Source: Pseudomonas protegens CHA0
Lineage (GTDB): Bacteria > Pseudomonadota > Gammaproteobacteria > Pseudomonadales > Pseudomonadaceae
Direction: 5' to 3'
DNA length: 64,000 nucleotides
Assembly: GCF_000397205.1 (NCBI RefSeq)
Contig: NC_021237.1
Coordinates: forward strand, 4,031,001-4,095,000
Positions within the stretch are counted from its first letter, which is position 1; the number at the start of each line of letters is the position of its first letter. The position numbers and the translations under genes are program-made. Below the pieces are notes generated by a model. That model did not search any database and was not told the DNA's origin. It saw nothing but the letters and a program-made list of their open reading frames with translations. Below, in pieces: positions 41,206 through 50,671 of the stretch.

Positions 41206-42180
41206 ATGGATAACCCTCTTCGACTGCCCTCGTTGCAGGCCCTGCAGACCCTGGTCAGCGTGGCCCAGACCCACAGCTTCACCGAGTCCGCGGCGCGCCT
41301 GCACCTGACCCAGAGCGCGGTGAGCCGGCAGATCCAGCAACTGGAGGAGCACTATGGGGTCAGCCTGTTCGAGCGCAGCAGCCGAAGGGTCTCGCTGACC
41401 GAACAGGGGCGCGATGTCTGCACGGTGGCCACCCAAGTCCTGAGGTCCCTCGGCTCCCTGCAGGAACGCCTGGCCCCGGCGCCCCTGGACCGCCCGTTTC
41501 GCATCCGCATCTTTGTCTCCCTGGCGGTGCGCTGGTTGCTGCCGCGGCTCAGCGGTTTCTACGCCGCCAACCCCGGGCTGTGCCTGTCGATCGAGACCGT
41601 GGGCGGGGCCACGGTAGACCCCGGCGGCGATTGCGACGCCTATGTGCTGTACCTGCCGGAAGGCCTGGACGAGCGGCCGCTGACCCCGCTGTTCGACGAA
41701 TACCTGGTACCGGTGTGTGCCCCAACGCTCAGTGACGGGCAATGGCCGCCGCGCTCCCTGGAGGAACTGGCCGGGCACGCGCTGATCCACGGCTCTACCA
41801 GCCGCCAGGAATGGACCGCCTGGCTGCAGGCCCAGGACGACCAGACGCCCCACAGCTACAAGCACCTGCTGTTCAACCTCGACGACCTGGCCCTGGACGC
41901 CGCAGCCCGGGGGCTGGGGGTGGCCATGACGGACCTGATCCTGGCCCAGGACTCGATTGCCCGGGGCAGCCTGCTGATCCCCTTTGGCCAGGCGCTCAAG
42001 ACCGGCGGGGTCTATGCCCTGTGGCTACGCGACAGCGGCGCCGCGCATCCGGCCTGCGAAACCGTATTGAACTGGTTCCAGGCTCAGGCAGCCGAACGGG
42101 ATCTGCCCGCGGCACAAGGCCTGGCTGGGACGATTGCAGCAGCGCTGGGCACGCCTGGACGGCAGTCGATCCCAGGCTGA
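41206..42180 (+). CDS. LysR-family transcriptional regulator
   Basis: A 324-residue LysR protein. The DNA-binding helix is HSFTESAARLHLTQSAVSRQIQQLEEHYGVSLFERSSRRVSLT at about residues 23-65; the GcvA-like effector domain follows. It is head-to-head (about 136 bp) with the amine oxidase operon, an arrangement typical of a LysR regulator and its target. The effector is likely a polyamine or D-amino acid, by context only. Confidence 0.9.
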   Translation: MDNPLRLPSLQALQTLVSVAQTHSFTESAARLHLTQSAVSRQIQQLEEHYGVSLFERSSRRVSLTEQGRDVCTVATQVLRSLGSLQERLAPAPLDRPFRIRIFVSLAVRWLLPRLSGFYAANPGLCLSIETVGGATVDPGGDCDAYVLYLPEGLDERPLTPLFDEYLVPVCAPTLSDGQWPPRSLEELAGHALIHGSTSRQEWTAWLQAQDDQTPHSYKHLLFNLDDLALDAAARGLGVAMTDLILAQDSIARGSLLIPFGQALKTGGVYALWLRDSGAAHPACETVLNWFQAQAAERDLPAAQGLAGTIAAALGTPGRQSIPG

Positions 42181-42274
42181 ATGACTGGACCAGGCCCTGC
42201 TGCTCATGGGCCTGGGCAAACAACATTGAAGGGCCGATGAACACTGCCCGGGAAAGCTCGAGCGCCGCCGGCGC

Positions 42275-42361
42275 TCAGCTGTAGAGCGTCACCATTGCCC
42301 AGGCAAAACACGCCAGCACCAGGGCCATCCCCACTACATATACCGCTAAAGCACGACCCAC
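42275..42361 (-). CDS. candidate 28-residue single-span membrane peptide
   Basis: A GTG-started ORF on the minus strand with ribosome binding site GGAG seven bases upstream. The product is MGRALAVYVVGMALVLACFAWAM plus VTLYS in two parts of one sequence: a positively charged N-terminus and one hydrophobic segment of about 20 residues, the form of small bacterial membrane proteins. A hairpin (ACTCAC-N7-GTGAGT) lies upstream near 42400. Short length and a GTG start make this a tentative call. It is in the 570-bp gap between the LysR gene and wecB, where no other gene is supported. Confidence 0.4.
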   Translation of the reverse strand: MGRALAVYVVGMALVLACFAWAMVTLYS

Positions 42362-42448
42362 AGCATCACTCCACGAACCAGGCAGTCATCAACACACTCA
42401 CTCTCGGGGTGAGTCATGGCGCGCATTCTAGCAGCGCGCGACGTCATT

Positions 42449-42480
42449 TTGACACGAAACTCTAAGCCTGATTAAAAGCC
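42449..42480 (+). promoter_or_regulatory. possible sigma70 promoter for wecB
   Basis: TTGACA at 42449-42454 with TTAAAA 18 bases downstream gives a perfect -35 and a weak -10. It is about 270 bp from the wecB start; the rest of the gap (42480-42750) shows nothing I can name. Confidence 0.3.
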
Positions 42481-42753
42481 TCCCGACAAATGGTGCCGGC
42501 GTCAATTTAGTGGCTTAAATCAGCCTGATTCTTCTTAACGGGTAGCCGAACTGCGAAACATCATCTTGCATTGCGCCCAGTGTTTTCTTTCCGCCGAGAA
42601 ACCTGCTGCCTCCGGGATCAATGCAAGCCCCCTTTTCCCGCTAAACCGCGAACCTGAGCGCTATCAGCGCCTGCACTCCTGGTTGGACAAGAGTGATCCT
42701 GACTGCTTTGATCTCAACGCCAGGTCCGGTTTTCACGATCCCAGGGAGGGTCC

Positions 42754-43905
42754 ATGTCGTTCAAGGTCATGATGGTTTTCGGTACACGTCCTGAGGCGAT
42801 CAAGATGGCACCACTGGCTCGGGTTCTAAGGCACTGGCCAGGTATCGAGCTGCACATCTGTTCCACCGGCCAGCACCGGGAAATGCTCAAGCAGGTGCTC
42901 GATTCCTTCGAGCTCGAAGTCGACTTGGACCTGCAAGTGATGACCCAGGGCCAGACCCTCAACGGCTTGTCGCAGCAACTGCTGATCCACCTGGACACCA
43001 GCTACGAGCGCCTGCAACCGGACATCGTGCTGGTCCATGGCGACACCACCACCAGTTTTATCGCCGCCCTCGCTGCCTTCAACCGGCGGTTGCCCATTGG
43101 CCACGTCGAGGCCGGCCTGCGCACTGGCAACCTCCAGGCACCCTGGCCCGAAGAAGCCAACCGGCGCCTGACCGGGGTCATCGCCGACCTGCACTTCACC
43201 CCGACCGCCAGGTCCGCAACCAACCTGCTGCGGGAAAACGTGCCCGCTGAAAACATCGAGGTCACCGGCAACACGGTGATCGACGCGCTACTGTGGATGC
43301 GCAACCGGCAGAAGCACACCCACTGGCGCCCCGCGGCCAACTCGCCCCTGGCGGTGCTCGACGACAGCCGGCGCATGGTGCTGATCACCGGCCACCGCCG
43401 GGAGAACTTCGGTGACGGTTTCCGCGATATCTGCAAAGCCCTGGCAACCCTGGCCGAGCGCTACCCGGACGTGCAGTTCGTGTACCCGGTACACCTCAAC
43501 CCCCAGGTGCAGAACGCGGTGTACGGCCTGCTCTCGAACAAGCCGAACATCTACCTGGTAGCGCCCCAGGACTATCAGCATTTTGTCTGGCTGATGGGAC
43601 GTTCGCACTTCATCCTCAGCGACTCCGGCGGCGTCCAGGAAGAGGCCCCGGCCATCGGCAAGCCCTTGCTGGTGCTGCGCGAGGTCACCGAGCGGCCGTC
43701 GGTGCTGGAAGGCGGCACCGTGCTGCTGGTGGGCACCGATCGCGAGCGCATCGTGCACCACGCCAGCGAACTGCTGGACGATGCACAGCTGCATGCCCGC
43801 ATGAGCCGCGTGTACAGCCCCTACGGTGACGGCCGCGCCAGCGAACAAATCGCCCGCCGCCTGTGCACCTGGCTGGAGGCCCAAGCCCCCCGTACTCCGG
43901 CATGA
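42754..43905 (+). CDS. wecB: UDP-N-acetylglucosamine 2-epimerase (non-hydrolysing)
   Basis: A 383-residue WecB-type epimerase that converts UDP-GlcNAc to UDP-ManNAc for cell-surface polysaccharides. Visible features: MMVFGTRPEAIKMAPL at the start, VLVHGDTTTSFIAALAAF, GHVEAGLRTGN, and late LITGHRRENFG and SDSGGVQEEAPAIGKP. It is outside any O-antigen or capsule cluster here. Its stop forms an ATGA overlap with a small downstream ORF, followed by a GGDEF protein, so the three may be co-transcribed; linking a surface-polysaccharide enzyme with a c-di-GMP enzyme would make sense. Confidence 0.93.
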   Translation: MSFKVMMVFGTRPEAIKMAPLARVLRHWPGIELHICSTGQHREMLKQVLDSFELEVDLDLQVMTQGQTLNGLSQQLLIHLDTSYERLQPDIVLVHGDTTTSFIAALAAFNRRLPIGHVEAGLRTGNLQAPWPEEANRRLTGVIADLHFTPTARSATNLLRENVPAENIEVTGNTVIDALLWMRNRQKHTHWRPAANSPLAVLDDSRRMVLITGHRRENFGDGFRDICKALATLAERYPDVQFVYPVHLNPQVQNAVYGLLSNKPNIYLVAPQDYQHFVWLMGRSHFILSDSGGVQEEAPAIGKPLLVLREVTERPSVLEGGTVLLVGTDRERIVHHASELLDDAQLHARMSRVYSPYGDGRASEQIARRLCTWLEAQAPRTPA

Positions 43906-44162
43906 GCCCGGGCAGCCTCCGCAGCCCGCAGTCGCAAAACGTCCAGTTGGCCATATGGCTCCACACTCTGTGCGAGAACTGGAAGCTACCGGTCACTGGC
44001 AGGTACCTGCCGATTGAACTGGACGACCTACACTTTCAAGCAGCGGATCGTCGCGCCCCCTCCAACCCCGGCGCGGTGTTCTCCCTGCGCTATCGCCCCT
44101 GGGGCAAGCCGCTGCTGGATCATCAGCTCACATCCAAGGCCCGAGATGTTCAGAACCCTTGA
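43902..44162 (+). CDS. hypothetical 86-residue protein coupled to wecB
   Basis: The ATG at 43902 overlaps the wecB stop (ATGA), a strong sign of translational coupling, and the ORF runs to 44162, overlapping the start of the GGDEF gene by 17 bases. The product, MSPGSLRSPQSQNVQLAIWL...LHTLCENWKLPVTGRYLPIE..., has a mixed protein-like composition with W, Y, F, H, E and D rather than the Arg/Ala/Pro make-up of shadow frames. No membrane segment or motif recognised. Function unknown. Confidence 0.45.
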   Translation: MSPGSLRSPQSQNVQLAIWLHTLCENWKLPVTGRYLPIELDDLHFQAADRRAPSNPGAVFSLRYRPWGKPLLDHQLTSKARDVQNP

Positions 44163-45246
44163 AGAACAAGTGCTCAAACAGGCCGCTCCGGCGGCCTTGA
44201 AGCTTGAATTCGCGCAACATGATTTCGAACGCCTGCGCAGCTTCTGCGTCCTGATCTACACCGCCAGCATCCTGATCTGGCTGATCTTCGACCTGATCGT
44301 CAGCTTTCCCGGGCAGCAGGGCTTCACCGCCTATTCGATGGTCTTTCTGAGCATTCTGTCCTTCACCACCATCATCCTCGGCTTCACCCGCCAGGACCGG
44401 CACTTCCAGTGGGTCAACCTGCTGTTCGTGCTGACCATCACCATCGGCGTGCGCCTGATGATCGAGGGGTTGCCGATCGACCAGCGCCCGGTCTGGCTGA
44501 TTCTCGGGGCGTCGAGCATGCTCTACGGCGCCTCGGTGATGCCTCTGCGACGCTGGTCGTTCGTCAGCGCCATCTTCATCACCTGGCTGGTGCTCAATCC
44601 GTTCTGGCGCACCAGCACCACCCTGCAGGAACTCAAGGGGCTGCTGGTGCTGGTTTACGCGCTGTTCCTCAGCGCATTGACCCTCTACAGCTTCATCACC
44701 CTGCGCCGGGCCCGGCTGCACAACTACATCATGTCCAAGTTGCTGCTGGACCAGGCCTACCTCGACACCCTCACCGAGATCCCCAACCGCCGCTCGTTCA
44801 TGGCCCGCGCCGGCCAGCGCCTGCAGGCTCTGCCCCGGGAGCACGACCATTACCTGGCGATGGTCGACATCGACAACTTCAAGAAGGTCAACGATGTGCA
44901 CGGGCATGACATCGGCGACGAAGTGCTCAAGCGCATCGCCGCCGATATCAAGGGAGTGATGAGGGATTTCGACTATGCCCGCCTGGGCGGCGAGGAGTTC
45001 GCCATCTACCTGGCCGACGTGCCCCGCGCGGATGTGGAGGCGCTGGCCGCGCGGCTGTGCCAGGTGGTGCGCGACCAGCCGACCCGGCACCCAGTGACCA
45101 TCAGCATGGGCCTGGCCCGGGTCGAGCCTGGCGAAACCCTGAACCAGGCCCTGATCAAGGCCGACCAGGCGCTGTACGAATCCAAGCACGGCGGCAAGGA
45201 TCGCTACACCTTCCATCCAGCCGCCAGGCCCGCACCACCCGCGTAG
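44146..45246 (+). CDS. membrane diguanylate cyclase (GGDEF protein)
   Basis: A 366-residue protein with six hydrophobic segments in residues 25-190 (for example LIYTASILIWLIFDLIVSF) and a C-terminal GGDEF domain from about 200. LDTLTEIPNRRSF opens the domain, DIDNFKKVNDVHGHDIGDEVL gives the metal/substrate Asp, and the active site is GGEEF. It should make cyclic di-GMP. No inhibitory RxxD is seen directly before GGEEF (the sequence is DFDYARLGGEEF). The start MFRTLEEQVLKQ at 44146 is chosen; an open frame upstream does not look like coding sequence. Confidence 0.87.
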   Translation: MFRTLEEQVLKQAAPAALKLEFAQHDFERLRSFCVLIYTASILIWLIFDLIVSFPGQQGFTAYSMVFLSILSFTTIILGFTRQDRHFQWVNLLFVLTITIGVRLMIEGLPIDQRPVWLILGASSMLYGASVMPLRRWSFVSAIFITWLVLNPFWRTSTTLQELKGLLVLVYALFLSALTLYSFITLRRARLHNYIMSKLLLDQAYLDTLTEIPNRRSFMARAGQRLQALPREHDHYLAMVDIDNFKKVNDVHGHDIGDEVLKRIAADIKGVMRDFDYARLGGEEFAIYLADVPRADVEALAARLCQVVRDQPTRHPVTISMGLARVEPGETLNQALIKADQALYESKHGGKDRYTFHPAARPAPPA

Positions 45247-45270
45247 GAGCTGGCTTGCCAGCGAAGAGGC
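45242..45270. repeat. single REP
   Basis: CGTAGGAGCTGGCTTGCCAG plus CGAAGAGG at 45242, overlapping the GGDEF gene stop. It is the last REP element in the window; none is seen from here to 64000. Confidence 0.8.
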
Positions 45271-45277
45271 CCCAGTG

Positions 45278-46840
45278 TCAGTCCACGCTCCTGCGCGACA
45301 GCAGCACCTGGGTTACCCGGCGCTCTTCCACTGCCCTGACCTGCAGGCTCCAGCCCGCCCACTCCACCCTATCGCCCTTGACCGGCAGGCGGTCCAGCAG
45401 GCTCATCACCAGACCGGCCAGGGTCTGGTAGTCCTCGGTGGGTTCAGCGCCGAAGCCGGTCCGCTGGCGTACCTGAGGCAGGTTCAGCGCACCATTGACC
45501 AGGAACCCGCCCTCTTCTTCGATCACATCCGGGCCTTCGATCTCGCTGGCATCCGGCAGCTCGCCGGCAATGGATTCGAGAATGTCGGTCATGGTCAGGA
45601 TGCCCATGAAGTCACCGAATTCGTTGATCACAAAGGCAATGTGAGTGGACGCCTGGCGCATCTGTTCCAGGGCGTTGAGGATCGAAAAGCTGTCCAGCAG
45701 GTTGATGGTCTTGCGCGCCAGATGCTCAAGGTTCGGCTCGCTGCCCGCCAGATACTCCTTGAGCAGTTCCTTCTTGTGCACGAAGCCCAAAGGCTCATCC
45801 ACCGCACCATCGCGAATCAGCGGCAGGCGCGAGTACGAAGAATGCATCAACTTGGTACGAATACTCTCCGGGCTGTCCGTAAGGTCGATGCAGTCGACCT
45901 CGGCACGCACCGTCATCAGGCTGCGGATCGGCCGCTCCGCCAATTGCAGCACACCACTGATCATCACCCGCTCACGGCGGTCGAACAGCTCGCTGCTGGG
46001 GGCCTCATCAGTTTCCAGCAAGTCGGCAATTTCCTCGCCCACTTCTTCCGCCGCCAGCCTGCGCCCACCCAGCAGGCGCATCACCGCATAGGCCGTGCGC
46101 TCGCGCATCGGCCGCAGGCCCTGCATGGATTTCTTGCGCCGGGCCCGGGCGATCTGGTTGAACACCTCGATCAGGATCGAGAAGCCGATGGCCGCATACA
46201 GGTAACCCTTGGGAATATGGAAACCCAAGCCTTCGGCGGTCAGGCTGAAGCCGATCATCATCAAGAAGCCCAGGCACAGCATGATCACCGTCGGGTGCGC
46301 GTTGACGAAACGAGTCAGCGGCTTGCTGGCGACGATCATCACGCCGATGGACACCACCACCGCGATCATCATCACCGACAGGTGCTCGACCATGCCCACC
46401 GCGGTGATCACCGCGTCCAGGGAGAACACCGCATCGAGCACCACGATCTGCGCCACGATCGGCCAGAACAAGGCGTAAGTGGTACTGCCGGCGCGCTGGC
46501 TGACATGGCCCTCCAGGCGTTCATGCAACTCCATGGTGGCCTTGAACAGCAGGAACACACCACCGAACAGCATGATCAGGTCACGCCCCGAGAAGCTGTG
46601 CTCGAAGACCTCGAACAGCGGCTGGGTCAGGGTCACCATCCACGAGATGCTGGCCAGCAGGCCCAGGCGCATCAACAACGCCAGGGACAGGCCGATGATC
46701 CGCGCACGGTCGCGCTGCTCGGGCGGCAGCTTGTCCGCGAGGATGGCGATAAACACCAGGTTGTCGATGCCCAGCACCAGCTCCAGGACGATCAGGGTCA
46801 AAAGGCCAAGCCAGGCCGTGGGGTCTGCGATCCATTCCAT
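45278..46840 (-). CDS. TerC-family membrane protein with CBS and CorC/HlyC domains (YoaE/YegH-like)
   Basis: A 520-residue protein. The N-terminal 230 residues hold about seven membrane segments with the TerC features [17 protein letters not shown] and [11 protein letters not shown] (acidic residues within membrane helices). Next come a paired CBS region (about 300-420) and a CorC_HlyC/transporter-associated domain to the end. TerC proteins are linked to metal (Mn) export and metalation of secreted proteins. The start ATG at 46840 has no close competitor. I looked for a yybP-ykoY Mn riboswitch upstream and did not find it. Confidence 0.9.
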   Translation of the reverse strand: MEWIADPTAWLGLLTLIVLELVLGIDNLVFIAILADKLPPEQRDRARIIGLSLALLMRLGLLASISWMVTLTQPLFEVFEHSFSGRDLIMLFGGVFLLFKATMELHERLEGHVSQRAGSTTYALFWPIVAQIVVLDAVFSLDAVITAVGMVEHLSVMMIAVVVSIGVMIVASKPLTRFVNAHPTVIMLCLGFLMMIGFSLTAEGLGFHIPKGYLYAAIGFSILIEVFNQIARARRKKSMQGLRPMRERTAYAVMRLLGGRRLAAEEVGEEIADLLETDEAPSSELFDRRERVMISGVLQLAERPIRSLMTVRAEVDCIDLTDSPESIRTKLMHSSYSRLPLIRDGAVDEPLGFVHKKELLKEYLAGSEPNLEHLARKTINLLDSFSILNALEQMRQASTHIAFVINEFGDFMGILTMTDILESIAGELPDASEIEGPDVIEEEGGFLVNGALNLPQVRQRTGFGAEPTEDYQTLAGLVMSLLDRLPVKGDRVEWAGWSLQVRAVEERRVTQVLLSRRSVD

Positions 46841-47196
46841 AACGACGACTCAAGTGCTCCGGAAAATTCAAACGGCCAGGCGCGACGCAGCGCCAAGGTG
46901 CAGGGGCTGCAAAACCTCGGGTACGGGCGGATAAAGGCAGGAAGTGGCAAGTGCCAGGCAAGTGCAACCGGGAGAATGGCTGCCTGAGCGTCTGGGGCTC
47001 AGGGCCGCCGGATGGCGCGAGAAGTCATGGGGCAAAGCGAGGAAAGAGCGCCGACTGGGGGGCTCCGAGAGCGTGTTCATGCAAGTCCTGAAGGAAAAAA
47101 CGGACTTGGAGATTACAGGGAGGGCAAGGCGATTCCCCAGCGGGAAATCATTACAAGATTTTATCCGGCCCGCGTCTCTGACGCAGGCCGGCACCG
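46841..47196. other. intergenic region upstream of the TerC gene
   Basis: About 355 bp with no supported gene. It includes a hairpin CAAGTCC-N13-GGACTTG (47082-47108) and, on the minus strand, an open frame 46868-47080 whose Pro/Ser/Arg composition does not look coding. The promoter of the leftward TerC-family gene should be here. Confidence 0.5.
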
Positions 47197-47574
47197 CTAC
47201 AACTGCTCGGAAATCTCGATCAGGTTCAGGTCCGGGTCCCGCAGGTACACCGAACGGATCGGGCCGGTGGCGCCGGTGCGCGGCACCGGCCCTTCGATGA
47301 TCGGCCAGTTGGCCTGTTGCAGATGGGCAATCACCTGGTCCAGGGGCACGCTGGCGATGAAGCACAAATCCAGCGCCCCCGGCACCGGCAGGTGGGCCTT
47401 GGGTTCGAACTCCTGGCCGCGCACATGCAGGTTGATCTTCTGGTTGCCGTACTTGAAGGCCTTGCGCCCGCCGGCAAAGGTTTCCAGTTGCATGCCCAGC
47501 ACGTGGACGTAGAAATCCTCGGCGGCAATCGGGTCGATGGTGGTCAGTACCAGGTGGTCAAGGTGGTCGATCAT
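47197..47574 (-). CDS. VOC-superfamily (glyoxalase/bleomycin resistance-type) protein
   Basis: A 125-residue vicinal-oxygen-chelate protein. Pattern: IDHLDHLVLTTIDPIAAEDFYVHVLGMQ at the start (metal His), KINLHVRGQEFEPKAHLP in the middle (second His), and YLRDPDLNLIEISEQL at the end (metal Glu). The three metal ligands are in place, so it may be catalytic, but the substrate is unknown. MIDHLDHL at 47574 is the family start. Confidence 0.88.
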   Translation of the reverse strand: MIDHLDHLVLTTIDPIAAEDFYVHVLGMQLETFAGGRKAFKYGNQKINLHVRGQEFEPKAHLPVPGALDLCFIASVPLDQVIAHLQQANWPIIEGPVPRTGATGPIRSVYLRDPDLNLIEISEQL

Positions 47575-47649
47575 CGAAGACGCGGCTCCTGAAGCGAAAG
47601 GAATGGCCCGGGGATTATGCGACCCGGGCCGTCGCTTGAACATGCCCCA

Positions 47650-48531
47650 TCAGGCTTTGCCGCGGTACTCGCGCCGTACCTGCTCGATGTAGCGCACCAC
47701 CGCCGGTGCCTGCTCGAAACGCCGGTGGATCAGCGACAGCCAGGACGTCGCCGAGCTGCCGCCAATCGGCCGGTACAGCACATGGGGCAGGCTGATGTGG
47801 CCCACCACCGACTCCGGCACCACTGCCACGCCCTGCCCCAGGGACACCAGGGCCAGTACCGCCACCAGGCCGCCGGGCTGGGGGCCCAGCTTGGGGGCGT
47901 AGGCACCCTGGGCCGCCACCTGCAAGGTGCCGCTGATCTGCTCCGGAAGAATGAAGGTTTCATTGAGCAGGTGTTCGGAGGCGATCTGCGGCAGGCGGCA
48001 CAGCCAGGATTCATCGGACAGCGCCAGGACAAAGCCCTCGGCGTCCAGGCGAATGGCCTCGACCCCTTCCGGCAATGTCATGGGCGAGCGAATGTAGCCC
48101 ACGTCCAGGCGACCATCGGCAATCCGCGCCGGCAGCGTCGCCATCGGGCACTCCCGCACGTTGAGGCTGACGTCCGGGCAGTCGCGGCCAAAGCCCTGCA
48201 CCTGTGTCTGCAACAGCCCGCAATACACCGCCGAGGCCACATAGCCCAGTTCGATATGGCCGATCTCGCCGCGCCCGGCACGCTGGGCATTGCGCTGGGC
48301 AAACTCGAACTGGCGCACCGTGGCCTCGGCTTCCAGCAGCAGGGTGGCGCCGGCCTCGGTCAGGCTGACTTCGCGTTGCTGGCGCAGGAACAGCCGGGTG
48401 CCAAGGGTGTTCTCCATGTCCTGGATCTGCCGGCTCAGGGTGGGCGGGGCAATCCCCAATTGCTCGGCGGCGCGGGTGAAATTGCGCTGCCGGGCCACCG
48501 CCAGGAAGTAGCGAAAGTGACGAATTTCCAT
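47650..48531 (-). CDS. LysR-family transcriptional regulator
   Basis: A 293-residue LysR regulator. MEIRHFRYFLAVARQRNFTRAAEQLGIAPPTLSRQIQDMENTLGTRLF is the canonical DNA-binding domain start, which fixes the ATG at 48531. The effector domain is of the CbnR/BenM-like type (GEIGHIELGYVASAVY). Divergent from the DUF336-MFS gene pair at 48636, with about 100 bp between starts, so it is its likely regulator. Confidence 0.9.
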   Translation of the reverse strand: MEIRHFRYFLAVARQRNFTRAAEQLGIAPPTLSRQIQDMENTLGTRLFLRQQREVSLTEAGATLLLEAEATVRQFEFAQRNAQRAGRGEIGHIELGYVASAVYCGLLQTQVQGFGRDCPDVSLNVRECPMATLPARIADGRLDVGYIRSPMTLPEGVEAIRLDAEGFVLALSDESWLCRLPQIASEHLLNETFILPEQISGTLQVAAQGAYAPKLGPQPGGLVAVLALVSLGQGVAVVPESVVGHISLPHVLYRPIGGSSATSWLSLIHRRFEQAPAVVRYIEQVRREYRGKA

Positions 48532-48635
48532 GATGGGCATTAGCTCAAAGGTAATGAACTGGTCGCCAGCAGCTAACAAAGACCGCGAAAGGCCGGGATA
48601 AGCTGAGCGAACCTTCACAGTAGAGAGCCTCTGCC

Positions 48636-49133
48636 ATGCGCGTCAAACCCCTGCTTCTGGCAATGATCACCTGCTGCGTGCTGCAGACCGCGGCCGCCGA
48701 GGACAGCCGCCCCGTCATTGCCCACAAGGCAATCCTTACCCTGGACAACGCCCAGCGCCTGCTCAGGGCCGCCCAGCAAACCGCCCAGGCCAAGGGCTGG
48801 CCCTGCGCCGTGGCAATCGTCGACGACGGCGGCTGGCCGATACTCGGCGCACGCATGGACGGCGCCCCGGTGGTGGCCGGAGTCGAGCTGGCCCAGGGCA
48901 AGGCACGCACCTCGGCGCTGTTCAAGCGGCCTTCCGGGGATCTGGAAAACGCCGTCAATGGCGGCCGCCCCGCCGCCCTCAGCGCCGGCCTGGTGATGAT
49001 GAAAGGCGCCCAGCCGATCATCGTCGACGGCCAGGTGATCGGCGCCATCGGGGTCAGTGCCGACACCCCGGCCCACGACGATGAAATCGCCCTGGCCGCC
49101 CTCGCCACCCTCAGTCGGCAGGCCACGCAATGA
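48636..49133 (+). CDS. exported GlcG/HbpS-family (DUF336) protein
   Basis: A 165-residue protein with a signal peptide (MRVKPLLLAMITCCVLQTAAA, cleaved about residue 21). The DUF336 core reads AVAIVDDGGWPILGARMDGAPVVAGVELAQGKARTSALF...GAIGVSADTPAHDDEIA. HbpS-like members bind haem or assist redox sensing; GlcG-like members accompany glycolate genes. Its stop overlaps the start of the MFS gene (ATGA), so the two are made together. Confidence 0.85.
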   Translation: MRVKPLLLAMITCCVLQTAAAEDSRPVIAHKAILTLDNAQRLLRAAQQTAQAKGWPCAVAIVDDGGWPILGARMDGAPVVAGVELAQGKARTSALFKRPSGDLENAVNGGRPAALSAGLVMMKGAQPIIVDGQVIGAIGVSADTPAHDDEIALAALATLSRQATQ

Positions 49134-50671
49134 ACCGCTCCGTCAACCCGCGCCTGACCCTGCTCACCGCCTCCGGGGTCTGTTCGCTGATCGTTCTGGA
49201 CACCAACATCGTCGCCGTGGCGCTGCCGAGCATCGCCCGTGACCTGGGGGCCAACTTCGCCGATATCGAGTGGGTGGTCAGCACCTACATGCTGGCCTTC
49301 GCCGCCCTGCTGCTGCCCGCCGGCAGCCTGGCCGACCGCTTCGGCCGCAAGCGCACCCTGCTCTGCGGCCTGGGCCTGTTCATCCTCGCCTCCCTGGGCT
49401 GCGGCGCGGCGCCCAACGCCCTGCTGCTGGACATCGCCCGGGCGCTCAAGGGGGTGGGCGCGGCGCTGCTGCTGACCTCGGCCCTGGCCTCCATCGGCCA
49501 TACCTTCCACGACGAAGTGGAACGGGCCAAGGCCTGGGCCTTCTGGGGCGCCTGCATGGGCATGGCCATGACTGCCGCGCCCACGGTCGGCGGGCTGATC
49601 ACCGAGTACTTCGGCTGGCGCTGGATCTTCTACTTCAATCTGCCGGTGGGTGCGTTGCTGCTGTGGAGTGTGCTGCGCAACGTGCCGGAATCCCGCGATA
49701 CCCAGGCGGCGCGCCTCGACCCCTGGGGCAGCCTGGCCTTCAGCGCCAGCCTGCTGTGCCTGATCTGGGGCCTGATCGAGGCCAACCGCATCGGCTGGAG
49801 CCACCCGGCCACCACCACCCGCCTGCTGGCAGGCGTGGCGCTGCTGGGGCTATTCGTGCTGATCGAGCGGCTGCAAAGCCGGCCCATGGTGGACCTGCAA
49901 CTGTTCCGCCACCCGCGCTTCATCGGCGCCCTGCTGGGCATGTTCGCCTACGCCGGCTGTGCCCAGGTGATGATGACGCTGCTGCCCTTCTACCTGCAGA
50001 ACGGCCTGGGCTTCTCGGCCATCGCCTCGGGCCTGGGCATGCTGCCCTTCGCCCTGACCATGCTCATCTGCCCGCGGATCGGCGCACGCCTGGCCGGGCG
50101 CTATGCGCCGGCCACGCTGATGGCCGCAGGGCTGACCCTGGTGGGCTGCGGCAACCTGCTCAGCGCCTGGGCGGTACACGCCGGGGGCTACCTGAACTTC
50201 GCCCTGGCAATCGCCGTGACCGGCGCCGGGGCCGGCTTGCTCAATGGCGACACGCAGAAAAACATCATGGCCTGCGTGCCGCGGGAACGCACCGGCATGG
50301 CCTCGGGCATGAGCACCACCATGCGCTTTAGCGCCATCATGCTGGCCATCGGGGTGTTCGGTGCGCTGCTGGCCAGCCATACCCAGCAGCTCTTGCAGGG
50401 CAGCCTGCACGCCGTGCCCGGGCACTGGCTGGAGCAGGCACCGGAGATTGCCTCACGGGTGGTGGCCGGGGACATGCAGGGCGCGATGGCCGGCTTGCCG
50501 CCCGATGCCCGGGCCCTGGTCGAGCCCCTGGCCCGGCAGGCCTTTGTCGGTGGTTTCGGCCTGGTGCTGACGGTGGCCGGGATGCTCGCCCTGCTCGGCG
50601 CCCTGGTGGTGGGCCGGCTGATGCGCAACCCGCTGCCCCAGGCATCGGGGCTGACGCTGAAGCTGCAATAG
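49130..50671 (+). CDS. MFS multidrug efflux transporter, DHA2 (14-TMS) family
   Basis: A 513-residue transporter with about 14 hydrophobic segments. DHA2 motifs are VLDTNIVAVALPSIARDLG (motif D1) near residue 20 and the motif A-like LADRFGRKRTLL near 70. Such proteins export drugs, dyes or toxic metabolites with proton antiport. The coupling with a secreted DUF336 protein and a LysR regulator suggests response to a specific compound. Confidence 0.9.
   Translation: MNRSVNPRLTLLTASGVCSLIVLDTNIVAVALPSIARDLGANFADIEWVVSTYMLAFAALLLPAGSLADRFGRKRTLLCGLGLFILASLGCGAAPNALLLDIARALKGVGAALLLTSALASIGHTFHDEVERAKAWAFWGACMGMAMTAAPTVGGLITEYFGWRWIFYFNLPVGALLLWSVLRNVPESRDTQAARLDPWGSLAFSASLLCLIWGLIEANRIGWSHPATTTRLLAGVALLGLFVLIERLQSRPMVDLQLFRHPRFIGALLGMFAYAGCAQVMMTLLPFYLQNGLGFSAIASGLGMLPFALTMLICPRIGARLAGRYAPATLMAAGLTLVGCGNLLSAWAVHAGGYLNFALAIAVTGAGAGLLNGDTQKNIMACVPRERTGMASGMSTTMRFSAIMLAIGVFGALLASHTQQLLQGSLHAVPGHWLEQAPEIASRVVAGDMQGAMAGLPPDARALVEPLARQAFVGGFGLVLTVAGMLALLGALVVGRLMRNPLPQASGLTLKLQ

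Noticed and set aside
46868..47080. 70-codon minus-strand ORF (MNTLSEPPSRRS...)
   Set aside because: Pro/Ser/Arg-rich low-complexity composition, overlap with the expected promoter of the TerC gene and no family likeness.
46841..47196. yybP-ykoY manganese riboswitch upstream of the TerC-family gene
   Set aside because: The conserved GGGGAGUAG-type element was not found on the minus strand in this region.
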